From positions 186,001 through 250,000 of the forward strand of contig CAYPYN010000004.1 of assembly GCA_964415295.1 (NCBI GenBank): 64,000 nucleotides of DNA, written 5' to 3'. This stretch comes from SB21 sp964415295 (GTDB taxonomy: Bacteria > CLD3 > SB21). Within the stretch, counting starts at the first letter, position 1; the number at the start of each line of letters is the position of its first letter. This document shows positions 52,386 to 61,058 of the stretch, piece after piece. The notes beneath the pieces were generated by a model. The model was not told where the DNA came from, made no database searches, and worked only from the letters and a program-made list of their open reading frames with translations. The position numbers were made by a program, and so were the translations under genes.

Positions 52386-54455
52386 TTATCTCATTCCATT
52401 ATTTTTTTCAATACAAATCCGTGCATCCACAGCAATGATTTCCCGGCCTTTTCCCATGAGTGGATTGATATCCAATTCTTTGATCTCGGGAACTGCGGAC
52501 AGAAGACCAGACAGCCGTACTATAATGTCGGCCAACACGTCTTCATTAACCCCTTCCTGTCCTCTGGTTCCGGCGATCAGCTTATAGCCATTAAGCCTAC
52601 GGATCATATCCAGTGCTTCATGGTGCGACAAAGGAGCCAGACCGCTGATCACATCTTTCAGCGCTTCGACAAATATACCTCCCAAACCGCATAACACAAC
52701 GTGTCCAAAACCTTCTTCAAATTTGGCTCCCACAAAGAGTTCGGTTCCTTTGATCATAGGCTGAATCAGTACACCCGTTACCGTATTTATCTGCATGATG
52801 CGTTCAAACTCCGCGAGCATTTTTTCTTCGTTCGCGATATTCAGGGAAACTCCTCCAACGTCGGTCTTATGAACCGGGCCGACCGCCTTTAATACGACCG
52901 GAAATCTCAGATCCCGTACTGCCAACTTAGCTTCGGCTGCGTTTCGGACAATTATCTCTTTTACCGTAGGAATTCCAACGGCTTCCAACAATTTTTTGAC
53001 GGAATCCGGCGGAAGATAACCGCCGCGGTGTTCTTTTACAATAGCCCGAATGGGTGATTCTTCAATCCTCTTTCCGGGGGTTACGGCGTTATTTAATTTA
53101 GGCATAGCGGCGACCCGGCTGAGCGCTTGCGCCAGAAGAACCTCGTCGGGAAAACATACGTGACCTTTGGAAAGAAAAGAATCGACCTCTTTTCTGGCCG
53201 TCAGAATGGATGGCATCACGGCGAAAATGGGTTTCTTGCAGGTTAGTTTCTTCTGGTGAATGGTCTCATAGGCGTCAAAGACCTCCACCAGGCCGGGCGT
53301 TCCGAAAATTACAACCATAGCATCGAGAAAAGAAAAATGTTGTTCTACATAGTCAATGATGAGTCCGAGTTGATCGGCCGTACCGGTGGCCAGGAAATCG
53401 ATGGGATTGTTAACGGAAGAACCCGGAAATAGTTTCTGCAAAAGTTCGGCCGATCTGGGATCGTCGATTTTTGGGATATGGAGCCCGCCTTTTGACAAAG
53501 CATCCGTGATCATGACCGCCGGGCCGCCGGCATGCGTGACCACCGCTATGTTTTTGCCGGCAAGTTCCGGATGCATGAAGACGCAGGCCACATTGATCAG
53601 GTCTTCCCGGCCGTAACAACGCACAATTCCGGCCTTGCGGAAAAGGGCGTCCACGGCGGTATCCGAACTCGCAAGCGCGCCCGTATGCGAAGAGGCCGCC
53701 CGGCTCCCGGCGTCGGAACTGCCCGCCTTGATCGCCGCGATCCGGCATCCCTTTGAGCTAAGCGATGAGGCGTGTTTGAGCAGCATCTGAGGCTTATCGA
53801 TCTTCTCGATGTATAGAAGTTTTACTCTGGAACTCGTCGCCGGATCGAACGATTCGTCCAGATACCTGACAATTTCTTCAACACCGGTTTGCGCAGAATT
53901 CCCTACTGAGAACACGCTGGAAAAAGTCAGCCCTTTGGGAATACCGGATTCCATGATGAAAACGGCTGTTGCACCCGACCCTGACACCAGATCACAGCCC
54001 TTCGGATCGAGCTTTGGAATTGGCTCTGTAAAAACCCCATGATAATGCGGGGTGAGCACACCGATAGAATTAGGGCCGATCAGTATACCGTCTACTTCGT
54101 TGATGATCTTGACTATGTCTTCCTCCAAAGCTTTGCCTTGCGCACCGGTTTCACTGAAACCTGCCGAAAGGATAATGAACGCTCTGGTCATTTTATCGTG
54201 AGCAAGCAACTTTACTGTATCCGGGATGAATTTGGCGGCCACCGCAATGATTGCCAGATCGCAGGGGGGTAAATCTCTCGGGTCCGGAAAACTGGTCACA
54301 CCCTGGACTACGCGTTCTTTCGGGTTCGTCACGTACAATTTTCCGCCGTATTTCCCGTCGAGGAGGTTTTTCAAAACTTTTCCGCCGGGCTTATGGATGT
54401 CGTTGGATCCACCGATAACGACAATGCTGCTTGGATGTAAGATCTGTTGGTTCAT
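52386..54455 (-). CDS. ADP-forming acyl-CoA synthetase (acetate-CoA ligase), fused alpha-beta
   Basis: 689 residues. Residues ~1-460 are the alpha part with the CoA-binding Rossmann domain (SIVVIGGSNDIHKPGGKVL), ligase-CoA domain and the phosphorylated histidine in AASSHTGALASSD. Residues ~470-689 are the ATP-grasp beta part (GYLPPDSVKKLLEAVGIPTVKE, FPVVLKAVGPVHKTDVGGVSLN, GVLIQPMIKGTELFVGAKF). It converts acetyl- or acyl-CoA with ADP and phosphate to acid and ATP, a substrate-level phosphorylation step. The start overlaps the stop of the PAP2 gene (ATGA), so translation is coupled. Confidence 0.92.
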   Translation of the reverse strand: MNQQILHPSSIVVIGGSNDIHKPGGKVLKNLLDGKYGGKLYVTNPKERVVQGVTSFPDPRDLPPCDLAIIAVAAKFIPDTVKLLAHDKMTRAFIILSAGFSETGAQGKALEEDIVKIINEVDGILIGPNSIGVLTPHYHGVFTEPIPKLDPKGCDLVSGSGATAVFIMESGIPKGLTFSSVFSVGNSAQTGVEEIVRYLDESFDPATSSRVKLLYIEKIDKPQMLLKHASSLSSKGCRIAAIKAGSSDAGSRAASSHTGALASSDTAVDALFRKAGIVRCYGREDLINVACVFMHPELAGKNIAVVTHAGGPAVMITDALSKGGLHIPKIDDPRSAELLQKLFPGSSVNNPIDFLATGTADQLGLIIDYVEQHFSFLDAMVVIFGTPGLVEVFDAYETIHQKKLTCKKPIFAVMPSILTARKEVDSFLSKGHVCFPDEVLLAQALSRVAAMPKLNNAVTPGKRIEESPIRAIVKEHRGGYLPPDSVKKLLEAVGIPTVKEIIVRNAAEAKLAVRDLRFPVVLKAVGPVHKTDVGGVSLNIANEEKMLAEFERIMQINTVTGVLIQPMIKGTELFVGAKFEEGFGHVVLCGLGGIFVEALKDVISGLAPLSHHEALDMIRRLNGYKLIAGTRGQEGVNEDVLADIIVRLSGLLSAVPEIKELDINPLMGKGREIIAVDARICIEKNNGMR

Positions 54456-55111
54456 ACTTGTTTGCGGTTAAGACCGAATTTGGAGTGGCTCAAGACAACA
54501 GCACGATACGCGCCATACGCAAAAAACGGAGCCGAAAGCACATCCACAGAATAATGAACGTGCTGTTTGAGAAGGGCAAATGCGAGCACGGCGGTTGCGA
54601 TGAACAGAATTATTTTCATTATTTTTTGACAAACACAGAAGAATAAGAGGCTCGTGGTAGCGGTATGACCTGAGAAGAAAAGATCACGTGTGAGCAATTG
54701 GCCGGTCCCAAGGTCTTCGACCAGAGGATCCCTCAGCGGTATCATACCTTCCGGCGGATCCAGCGGCATTGCGTACATGACCAACGCACGCACGATCACC
54801 ACTAGAATGTAAGCTTGTACCGCAATCAGTAAGCGTTGAGGAAAAACCGCCAACGCGAAAACCGACATGATCAGTCCGCCGTAGATCATTGTGAATATGA
54901 GCCACGTGAGATCAGAAGGGGCCATCCTTGTGAGGAACGGATCGGAGAAACGAACTCCCGGCCGCTGTTCCACCCATTTCACAAATTCCGAAAAGCCGAC
55001 GAGAACCGGAATCAGAGTGAACAGCGTCACCAATAGCGGCACTACAAATTCTTTTCTCCGCAGAGCATGAAGCCGATTACGGAAGGACCGATCAGAAATA
55101 GCGTCTTTCAT
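54452..55111 (-). CDS. PAP2-type membrane phosphatase/phosphotransferase, sphingomyelin-synthase-like
   Basis: 219 residues from the Met at 55111, with about six membrane helices. The catalytic motifs are DLFFSGHTATTS and QHVHYSVDVLSAP, which match the SGHT and H-x-H-Y-x-V-D-V pattern of the sphingomyelin synthase-related PAP2_C group rather than the usual PAP2 K-x6-R-P signature, which is not seen. It would act on lipid head groups at the outer face of the inner membrane. It is followed by the acyl-CoA synthetase with overlapping codons. Confidence 0.78.
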   Translation of the reverse strand: MKDAISDRSFRNRLHALRRKEFVVPLLVTLFTLIPVLVGFSEFVKWVEQRPGVRFSDPFLTRMAPSDLTWLIFTMIYGGLIMSVFALAVFPQRLLIAVQAYILVVIVRALVMYAMPLDPPEGMIPLRDPLVEDLGTGQLLTRDLFFSGHTATTSLLFFCVCQKIMKIILFIATAVLAFALLKQHVHYSVDVLSAPFFAYGAYRAVVLSHSKFGLNRKQV

Positions 55112-55150
55112 AAACAAAACCCGGAGCGGGGCGCTAACCGGGGCGTAGGA

Positions 55151-55960
55151 TCATTTTGATTTAAAAAGGTAATAGATCAGGGCCGCCGCATTAACCTGCA
55201 TCCCGACGAGTCCAACAACGGCATAGCGGTCGTATCTTTTTGTTTTTTTCAACTGGCGGTCTTTCTTCTGCAATTCACCCAATCGTCTATAGATCTTGGC
55301 TTTTTCAAATGAATCATCCGCCTGTTTTTTGTAATAAGCCGCACCGGCGCCGAAAACAATGCACAATCCCTGAGTAATCATGATCTCTTCCCGGTATCTA
55401 TAGGGTCCGCGGTCTTGCCACTCAAGATTTACAAACTGATTTTGATTGCGGATTCTCCCCGCTATTTCAGGGCGCAGATACATTTTCACGCTGTTCCTTG
55501 CAATGGACGAATCCGTAACGGTTATCCCCTCATTCGTATAGCCCTTTTTTCTAAAATGCAGGACACCATCCTTATGACGCGATAACGGCAGATAAAATGG
55601 CGTTATACCGGCCAATTCATTATTGATATATACCTCTGCGCCCGGCGGATAGGAATTGATCTCGGCCAGTTTTTCGAACACGGCCTGAATCCTGCTTTCT
55701 TCGCCCGATCTGATATCCACGATTGCCACAAAATCTTGCGCCTGAAACGAAATGCGATCGGGATTGCAGATCATGACCGTATGATTACCCACAGGTAATC
55801 TCAGCCTTTCGGAGTAAGCGTATACAGAATCCCCGACGAGAACTTGTATAACAGGCTCTCCCGAGTCAATCCGCAGATATCCGAAGGCTTCCTGACCCAA
55901 AGAACGGCGGGAAAAGATGAGCAGTAAAATAAAAACGTATGTAATAAGATACTTCATCAT
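55151..55960 (-). CDS. Exported PEGA-domain protein
   Basis: 269 residues from the Met at 55960, whose codon overlaps the stop of the PQQ-propeller gene (ATGA). A signal peptide is present (YLITYVFILLLIFSRRSLG-Q). A PEGA domain is visible at about 100-165 (EINSYPPGAEVYINNELAGITPFYLPLSRHKDGVLHFRKKGYT), a surface-layer or cell-wall-associated beta-sandwich. The C-terminal third has a short hydrophobic stretch, a charged region (KAKIYRRLGELQKKDRQLKKTKRYDR) and a final membrane helix (AVVGLVGMQVNAAALIYYLF). The function is unknown. Confidence 0.82.
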   Translation of the reverse strand: MMKYLITYVFILLLIFSRRSLGQEAFGYLRIDSGEPVIQVLVGDSVYAYSERLRLPVGNHTVMICNPDRISFQAQDFVAIVDIRSGEESRIQAVFEKLAEINSYPPGAEVYINNELAGITPFYLPLSRHKDGVLHFRKKGYTNEGITVTDSSIARNSVKMYLRPEIAGRIRNQNQFVNLEWQDRGPYRYREEIMITQGLCIVFGAGAAYYKKQADDSFEKAKIYRRLGELQKKDRQLKKTKRYDRYAVVGLVGMQVNAAALIYYLFKSK

Positions 55961-57120
55961 GGTTTCGTCTCTATTTTGAAAGCATAGACATTTTTCGGCT
56001 CCGACGCAACAATAAGGTAGTCCCCGAACATGGCCGGATTGGTCTTGATGCGCCCACCTGTTTTGAAACTCCACACAGAATCTCCGGTAGCAAGGTTGAC
56101 CGCATAAAGATACGTATCCTGCGAACCGACAAACGCCAGTTCATCGGTAATGACGGGCGACGTGCTGATCGCGGCCTGAGTTTGAAATTTCCAAAGCAAC
56201 TCGCCGCTGTTTTTATTGAAGGCATATAAACATCCGTCGGTTGCACCGACAAGAACTTTATTCCCGTTTACCGCCGCTCCTGAAAAGAATTTACCGGGTT
56301 GAGTCGTTCCTATCCTGAATTTCCATGACAAGGACCCATCCTTCAAATTGATCGCGTAAAAATTGCTGTCGGTAGAACCAATGTAAAGGTTCTTATCATC
56401 CAGAGCCGGTGCGGCGTATATCGCTTGTCCCGTCTGAAATGTCCAGTTAACGCGGCCATTGTAGCGGTTGAGCGAATATACTTTGCCGTCGTCGCATCCG
56501 AAATAAACGGACGTACCGGACACGGCAGGCGAAGAACGTACTGGCTTTGGAGTCTCAAAGGTCCATAGCGTGGTTCCGTCGGAATAATTAAGCGAAAAAA
56601 ATTGCCTGTATTGGTCCGCCGCATAAATATATTCTTCCATGATAAGAGGATTGGTCTCGATGCCGCGCGACGGTTTGATATAACGAAATGCGTTGTCGTA
56701 CAGATTGTAGCTCACCAGCGCTTCCTTTCCGCTGGCCAAAGCCACAATGGCCGTCTGATGCTGAACCGATAATCCGTTTGTCGCAGGGTACAGGAATTTC
56801 AAATTGCCAATGACTTCCCCTTTTAGCATATCGATGGCGTAAATTCGCCCGTCCAGAGTCCCGGTGTATACAATATTATCCGATGCCGTAATGACTTCGT
56901 TCGGAGCCGACGACAGCTGGACCTGCCACACCTTTTGCAGCGGCAATGGAAAAGCCTTGCTGCGATAATTATTCCGCAGAGCCGACCCGCCTAACACGCC
57001 CCAGCTATCGGTATCGGTTTTGCGAAAATAACCCGAGATCCGAATATTTCCGGAGACTCCGCAGCTTTCCAGAAGGAATGCGATCAGCAAAAACTTGATG
57101 ATATGCTTTGATTGGATCAT
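55957..57120 (-). CDS. PQQ-repeat beta-propeller lipoprotein (BamB-like)
   Basis: 387 residues. A lipoprotein signal ends at Cys20 (LLESC). The rest has about seven PQQ-type blades such as GTTLWTFETPKPVRSSPAVSGTSVYFGCDDGKVYSLNRYNGRVNWTF and GELLWKFQTQAAISTSPVITDELAFVGSQDTYLYAVNLATGDSVWSF. BamB, the periplasmic scaffold of the outer-membrane assembly machine, has the same layout; it may instead be a sensor or a specific scaffold of the cluster. It lies nine bases after the metallopeptidase/barrel gene and is translationally coupled to the PEGA gene. Confidence 0.88.
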   Translation of the reverse strand: MIQSKHIIKFLLIAFLLESCGVSGNIRISGYFRKTDTDSWGVLGGSALRNNYRSKAFPLPLQKVWQVQLSSAPNEVITASDNIVYTGTLDGRIYAIDMLKGEVIGNLKFLYPATNGLSVQHQTAIVALASGKEALVSYNLYDNAFRYIKPSRGIETNPLIMEEYIYAADQYRQFFSLNYSDGTTLWTFETPKPVRSSPAVSGTSVYFGCDDGKVYSLNRYNGRVNWTFQTGQAIYAAPALDDKNLYIGSTDSNFYAINLKDGSLSWKFRIGTTQPGKFFSGAAVNGNKVLVGATDGCLYAFNKNSGELLWKFQTQAAISTSPVITDELAFVGSQDTYLYAVNLATGDSVWSFKTGGRIKTNPAMFGDYLIVASEPKNVYAFKIETKP

Positions 57121-57129
57121 AAAACAGTA

Positions 57130-60100
57130 TTAATAATCGTAACCGAACCAGATCTGCCAAAAGATACCCTTCGACCATCGTGGATTCTTCAGAAGTTTAT
57201 CCGTTTCCGGATCGCGTCCTCCAAACTGCTCATTGGCACGCGTCTCATTGTAATTTGTGACGATAGGCCGCTCCCTGTTTCCGGGAAGTTTTACGCCAAA
57301 GAGTCTGTAACCGCGCAGATCGAACATTTTGCCGTAGTCGAAGCGGAGCACCAGAGCACCCAGGAAGTTGAGTCGGAATCCGGCGCCCATGCTTCCAATA
57401 ACTCCGTCAAACTTCTGATTACCAAGGATCGTTCGCCCATCGTCAAATTGGCTTCCCCATGCGTTGCCCATGTCGACGAACGCGGCGCCGCGGATCGATC
57501 GGAATCCCAACCCGCCGAAAGGCAATCCAAGGTGGATATTATCTACAAATGGGAAACGCAGCTCATTATTCACAACAAAAAACCGGGTGCCGGGCAAACT
57601 CCATCGAGGATATCCGCGCAGGTCCCAACTGCCCCCCAACAGGAAATTCTGAGGATTCTTCCCTTCATTCCAATGCACCATGACGCGCGATGCAAAGGCC
57701 GAACGGTTGGTGATTCGTGCGTAATTACGCAAATCCAGGATAACCGTTGAATAGTTTTGTTGAGACCGCCTAACGTCCGTTGTGTAAGCCAGATTAACAT
57801 TGAACGCCTGGCCGTCGATGGGTCCTGTCGGGCCCCATAAGGTGTTATCAAAAACATACCCGCCGGAATTGCTCACGAGAATACCGTCTATGGGCAATAA
57901 CGTGCCAAATGTGGCGTCTCTCTTAAAACGGCTCACATTTACGCCGGTTTCGATACGTTCAAATTTAGACAATGGATAAAGCACTTGAAAAAATGCTCCG
58001 TAACGATTCTCATCCACCGGCGACAGGCTGCCGTAGTTATCGATCTCAATGAATTCGCCCTTGAACCTGTATATACCGTAAGCAAAGTTGGTCCTCTGCC
58101 CCAAATTGACCTTCGTGATGACAAAGTTCCAGTCGTACAGGATCTGCTCCGTTGAACGTGCGTTGTTGTAGACGACAAAATAATATTGATCATTCCCGAG
58201 CATATCGGTCACCCCGATCTGAGCTCCGCCGCCACTTCCGTACACAGGATCGGCCTGGAAGGCACCCTGAACAAAGTCCAGTCCGTATTTTTTCTGATAA
58301 GGTTTGGTATTGGTCTGTGTAACATGCACTTTGGGTGTGGTCCACGATTTTTTGGCAATAACGCTGGGTAATCGCTCTTGAGGCTGCATGGAACGTGACT
58401 TTTCGAGGGCACCCGCATACGACCGTATCTTGAAACTGAATTCTTCGAAGGCGCCGAACAACAGATCACCGGAATTTGTCCAAACCGGATCGAAAACAGC
58501 CGAGGTCAACGCCGTCAGACGCCGCGGCGCGTAATCCGTCCGAATATCGGCTGAATGCTTTTGCGCATCTATCGTGAAGCCGGACGCGCCATTCTTGAAT
58601 GGAATGACCCATATATTGGTAGGCGTACCCTGCCGGTTGGATGTAAAGGCGAGCATATCACCGGATGCCGACCAGGCCGGAGAGTCGTCCAGGTAAGGTC
58701 CCGTAGTAAGAAAAAAGGTCTCCCGGTTATCCAGGTCGTAAAGGAAAAGGTTGTAATGACCCGATGCACCGGTTTGGGCGCGATCGGAGCTGAAAGCAAT
58801 GCCTTTCCCATCGGGACTCCAAGCAGGATTGCGGTCATCAAAGAAGTCATTGGTCAATTGTTCAAGCGCGCCGTCCCTCTCATCAGACGTAACGTGAATG
58901 GTATATAGATCGTCATTGCCCGATATGCTTAATCCCGAAAAGACGAGCCTGGAACCGTCCGGCGACCAGTTTGGCGACGAGATCCCGACCAGGTCTTTGT
59001 ACATATATTTATGCGTAATCTTACGGCTTTCGGTATCATATACATACAGCACATCACGTTCTCCGCTCTTGGAAACAAAGGCCAACTCCCCTTTCCTATT
59101 CACGTCGATCTTACTTTTGAAAAAATGAAAAGCTTCGAATTCCGCACTCCTTTCCCCGTGGATCACGATTTCAGACTTTTTACTTTTCAATTCCTGCCGG
59201 TAGATATTGGTATACCCGTTCCGGTTGGCCATGTGATACAGGTATTCCTTGCCGTCTTTTACAAAATAAGACGGCTTTGAGTTGAATCCTTCAGGTGTGA
59301 TCTCTTTGGAGATCGCGCTCGGCACGTCGTTGTCGGCCACCGATGGATAATATTTTTTTCTCAGCCAATAGATCCACTCCCGGCTGAGATCCTCGTACTT
59401 TTTCCCCAGTGTCAGCTCCATGGTTTTTTCAAACTCATCGTACTTCCAGCAATTTTCGATCAACAGGAGTATCTTTTCATCCCCGTACGTCTCTTTGATA
59501 AAATGAAGGAGGTTTTCGCCCAATTTGTACATGTAATAAGAGCCTTCGACGCGATAGAACTGCTGAATGGGAATCACGGTATTATTGATCGTGGCATCCC
59601 GCATGACCATTTCCGCCTGATAATCCGGCATGCCGGACCAGAATTCCGCCAACCCTTCGGTGAACCAAAGCGGCACACCCGGATGGTTGAATTTTCGGTG
59701 CTGACTGAGAATGCGGTTGACCTTGGAGGTCATCATGACGTGAACCAGTTCGTGCCGGATGACGCGTTTAAAATTGGTCGTGGATCCGTCGCTGGGTAAT
59801 ACGACGCGCCCTTTGAAAAACTCAAAGAATCCGCCGACGCCTTCCGGTAATTCGCCGGGCGTCGTATTGGTCTGCTGAAAATACAGATGGGAACTGAAGA
59901 TGATCATCGGAACTTTTTTGATGAGCGAATGATTAAGGCGCGTCTGCAATTCCAAATATTGCTCTTCGGCCAGACCCGCGGCCCGTTCCGCCAATTCCCT
60001 CATTTCAGGATAATAATAAATCTCGAAATGATCGGTTTCCAGTATCTTCCAGTCGAACTCTGTATAATGTACCTTGTTGGTGCCAAAATAGCTCTGGGTG

Positions 60101-60177
60101 TATTGGGCCAACAATGCGCGGGAACCGGCACAATACCAGACTACGACTAAAACGGTTATATGGAATAATTTGCTCAT
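57130..60177 (-). CDS. Fusion of gluzincin metallopeptidase, PD40 (TolB-like) propeller and Omp85-type outer-membrane barrel
   Basis: 1015 residues from the Met at 60177. A signal peptide ends near LLA-QY. Residues ~40-280 are a peptidase MA-like domain: HELVH (His142, Glu143, His146) and WFTEGLAEFWSG carry zinc ligands and catalytic Glu. Residues ~310-600 are PD40/TolB-like blades (SPNWSPDGSRLVFSGLS, NPAWSPDGKGIAFSSDR, SPAWSASGDMLAFTSNR). The last ~380 residues have the Omp85/BamA surface-antigen pattern (GGSWDLRGYPRWSLPGTRFFVVNNELRFPF, RSIRGAAFVDMGNAWG, GAGFRLNFLGALVLRFDYG) with a terminal aromatic. It should sit in the outer membrane with the protease in the periplasm. It starts five bases after the BtuF-like gene. 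Confidence 0.87.
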   Translation of the reverse strand: MSKLFHITVLVVVWYCAGSRALLAQYTQSYFGTNKVHYTEFDWKILETDHFEIYYYPEMRELAERAAGLAEEQYLELQTRLNHSLIKKVPMIIFSSHLYFQQTNTTPGELPEGVGGFFEFFKGRVVLPSDGSTTNFKRVIRHELVHVMMTSKVNRILSQHRKFNHPGVPLWFTEGLAEFWSGMPDYQAEMVMRDATINNTVIPIQQFYRVEGSYYMYKLGENLLHFIKETYGDEKILLLIENCWKYDEFEKTMELTLGKKYEDLSREWIYWLRKKYYPSVADNDVPSAISKEITPEGFNSKPSYFVKDGKEYLYHMANRNGYTNIYRQELKSKKSEIVIHGERSAEFEAFHFFKSKIDVNRKGELAFVSKSGERDVLYVYDTESRKITHKYMYKDLVGISSPNWSPDGSRLVFSGLSISGNDDLYTIHVTSDERDGALEQLTNDFFDDRNPAWSPDGKGIAFSSDRAQTGASGHYNLFLYDLDNRETFFLTTGPYLDDSPAWSASGDMLAFTSNRQGTPTNIWVIPFKNGASGFTIDAQKHSADIRTDYAPRRLTALTSAVFDPVWTNSGDLLFGAFEEFSFKIRSYAGALEKSRSMQPQERLPSVIAKKSWTTPKVHVTQTNTKPYQKKYGLDFVQGAFQADPVYGSGGGAQIGVTDMLGNDQYYFVVYNNARSTEQILYDWNFVITKVNLGQRTNFAYGIYRFKGEFIEIDNYGSLSPVDENRYGAFFQVLYPLSKFERIETGVNVSRFKRDATFGTLLPIDGILVSNSGGYVFDNTLWGPTGPIDGQAFNVNLAYTTDVRRSQQNYSTVILDLRNYARITNRSAFASRVMVHWNEGKNPQNFLLGGSWDLRGYPRWSLPGTRFFVVNNELRFPFVDNIHLGLPFGGLGFRSIRGAAFVDMGNAWGSQFDDGRTILGNQKFDGVIGSMGAGFRLNFLGALVLRFDYGKMFDLRGYRLFGVKLPGNRERPIVTNYNETRANEQFGGRDPETDKLLKNPRWSKGIFWQIWFGYDY

Positions 60178-60182
60178 GCCTG

Positions 60183-60980
60183 CTATTTCAACTGAGTCCA
60201 AATGTTATCATGAATATATGTGGACGCCCTTGCCGTTCTGGTGCCATACCAGCAAAAGTATGTTCCATCCGCAAAAAATATCTTATTATTTTTTACGGCA
60301 CTAATATCCATATGTGAAAATTCGACCAGATGTTTCGGTTTAAAGCGGTAGGGTTCATCCGGAAGAATAATGATTTCAGGATCGGCGGACCTGATCTCAT
60401 CTTCGGTAACTTCAAAATAACGGTGTTTACGTTCCGCAAATACATTATCCAGACCGTGCAGCGTCATCACATCATGGATAAAAGTATCGCCATTAACAGA
60501 CATCCATGGATTTCGCCAAATCAGATACAGCGTCTTACGCCGATCCAAAATCCTTTGTTGAGCGGCCGATTCAATGCGGCTAATGTAATCGGCCGCTTTT
60601 GTTTCCACACGAAAGACCCGTCCTATATCATGAATCAATGCGGCCGCATCCCGAAATGTGCGGGGATAGGTAACCCATGTTCTGTATCTGTCGCCGATCG
60701 CCTTGATATATTCCGGTTTATTTTCTTCCGCATTGAGAATGACAAGATCCGGGGATAGCGCATCGATTTTGTCCAGATCGGGATCCTTTTGTCCTCCGAC
60801 CCTCGGTTTAGATCGAACCTGTTCGGCCGGATGGATGCAGAATCTGGAGACACCTGCCACGGCGCGGCCTAAACCCAGCTCGAAAAGGCTCTCCGTGATA
60901 CTGGGTATAAGGCTCACAACGCGTTGAGGAATGTCGGGAAATGGGATCACTCTATGCGTCGAATCGGTGATAGAAACCAT
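60183..60980 (-). CDS. Helical-backbone metal receptor protein, BtuF-like, without a signal peptide
   Basis: 265 residues. The fold is that of ABC-transporter cobalamin/iron-siderophore binding proteins: RVVSLIPSITESLFELGLGRAVAGVSRFCIHP, then LSPDLVILNAEENKPE and the end GTYFCWYGTRTARA. These match the BtuF-like subgroup. The protein begins directly with MVSITDSTHRVIPFP, so no signal peptide or lipobox is present, and it is probably cytoplasmic. No permease or ATPase is adjacent. It could bind corrinoid or a metal complex. It is the first gene of the long minus-strand series. Confidence 0.78.
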   Translation of the reverse strand: MVSITDSTHRVIPFPDIPQRVVSLIPSITESLFELGLGRAVAGVSRFCIHPAEQVRSKPRVGGQKDPDLDKIDALSPDLVILNAEENKPEYIKAIGDRYRTWVTYPRTFRDAAALIHDIGRVFRVETKAADYISRIESAAQQRILDRRKTLYLIWRNPWMSVNGDTFIHDVMTLHGLDNVFAERKHRYFEVTEDEIRSADPEIIILPDEPYRFKPKHLVEFSHMDISAVKNNKIFFADGTYFCWYGTRTARASTYIHDNIWTQLK

Positions 60981-61058
60981 GCAATGTCAGGATATCCTGC
61001 GGTTACATCTTTTTCAAGATACACGTAAAAGAAAAACCAAGCAATACTAATCCGGAGT

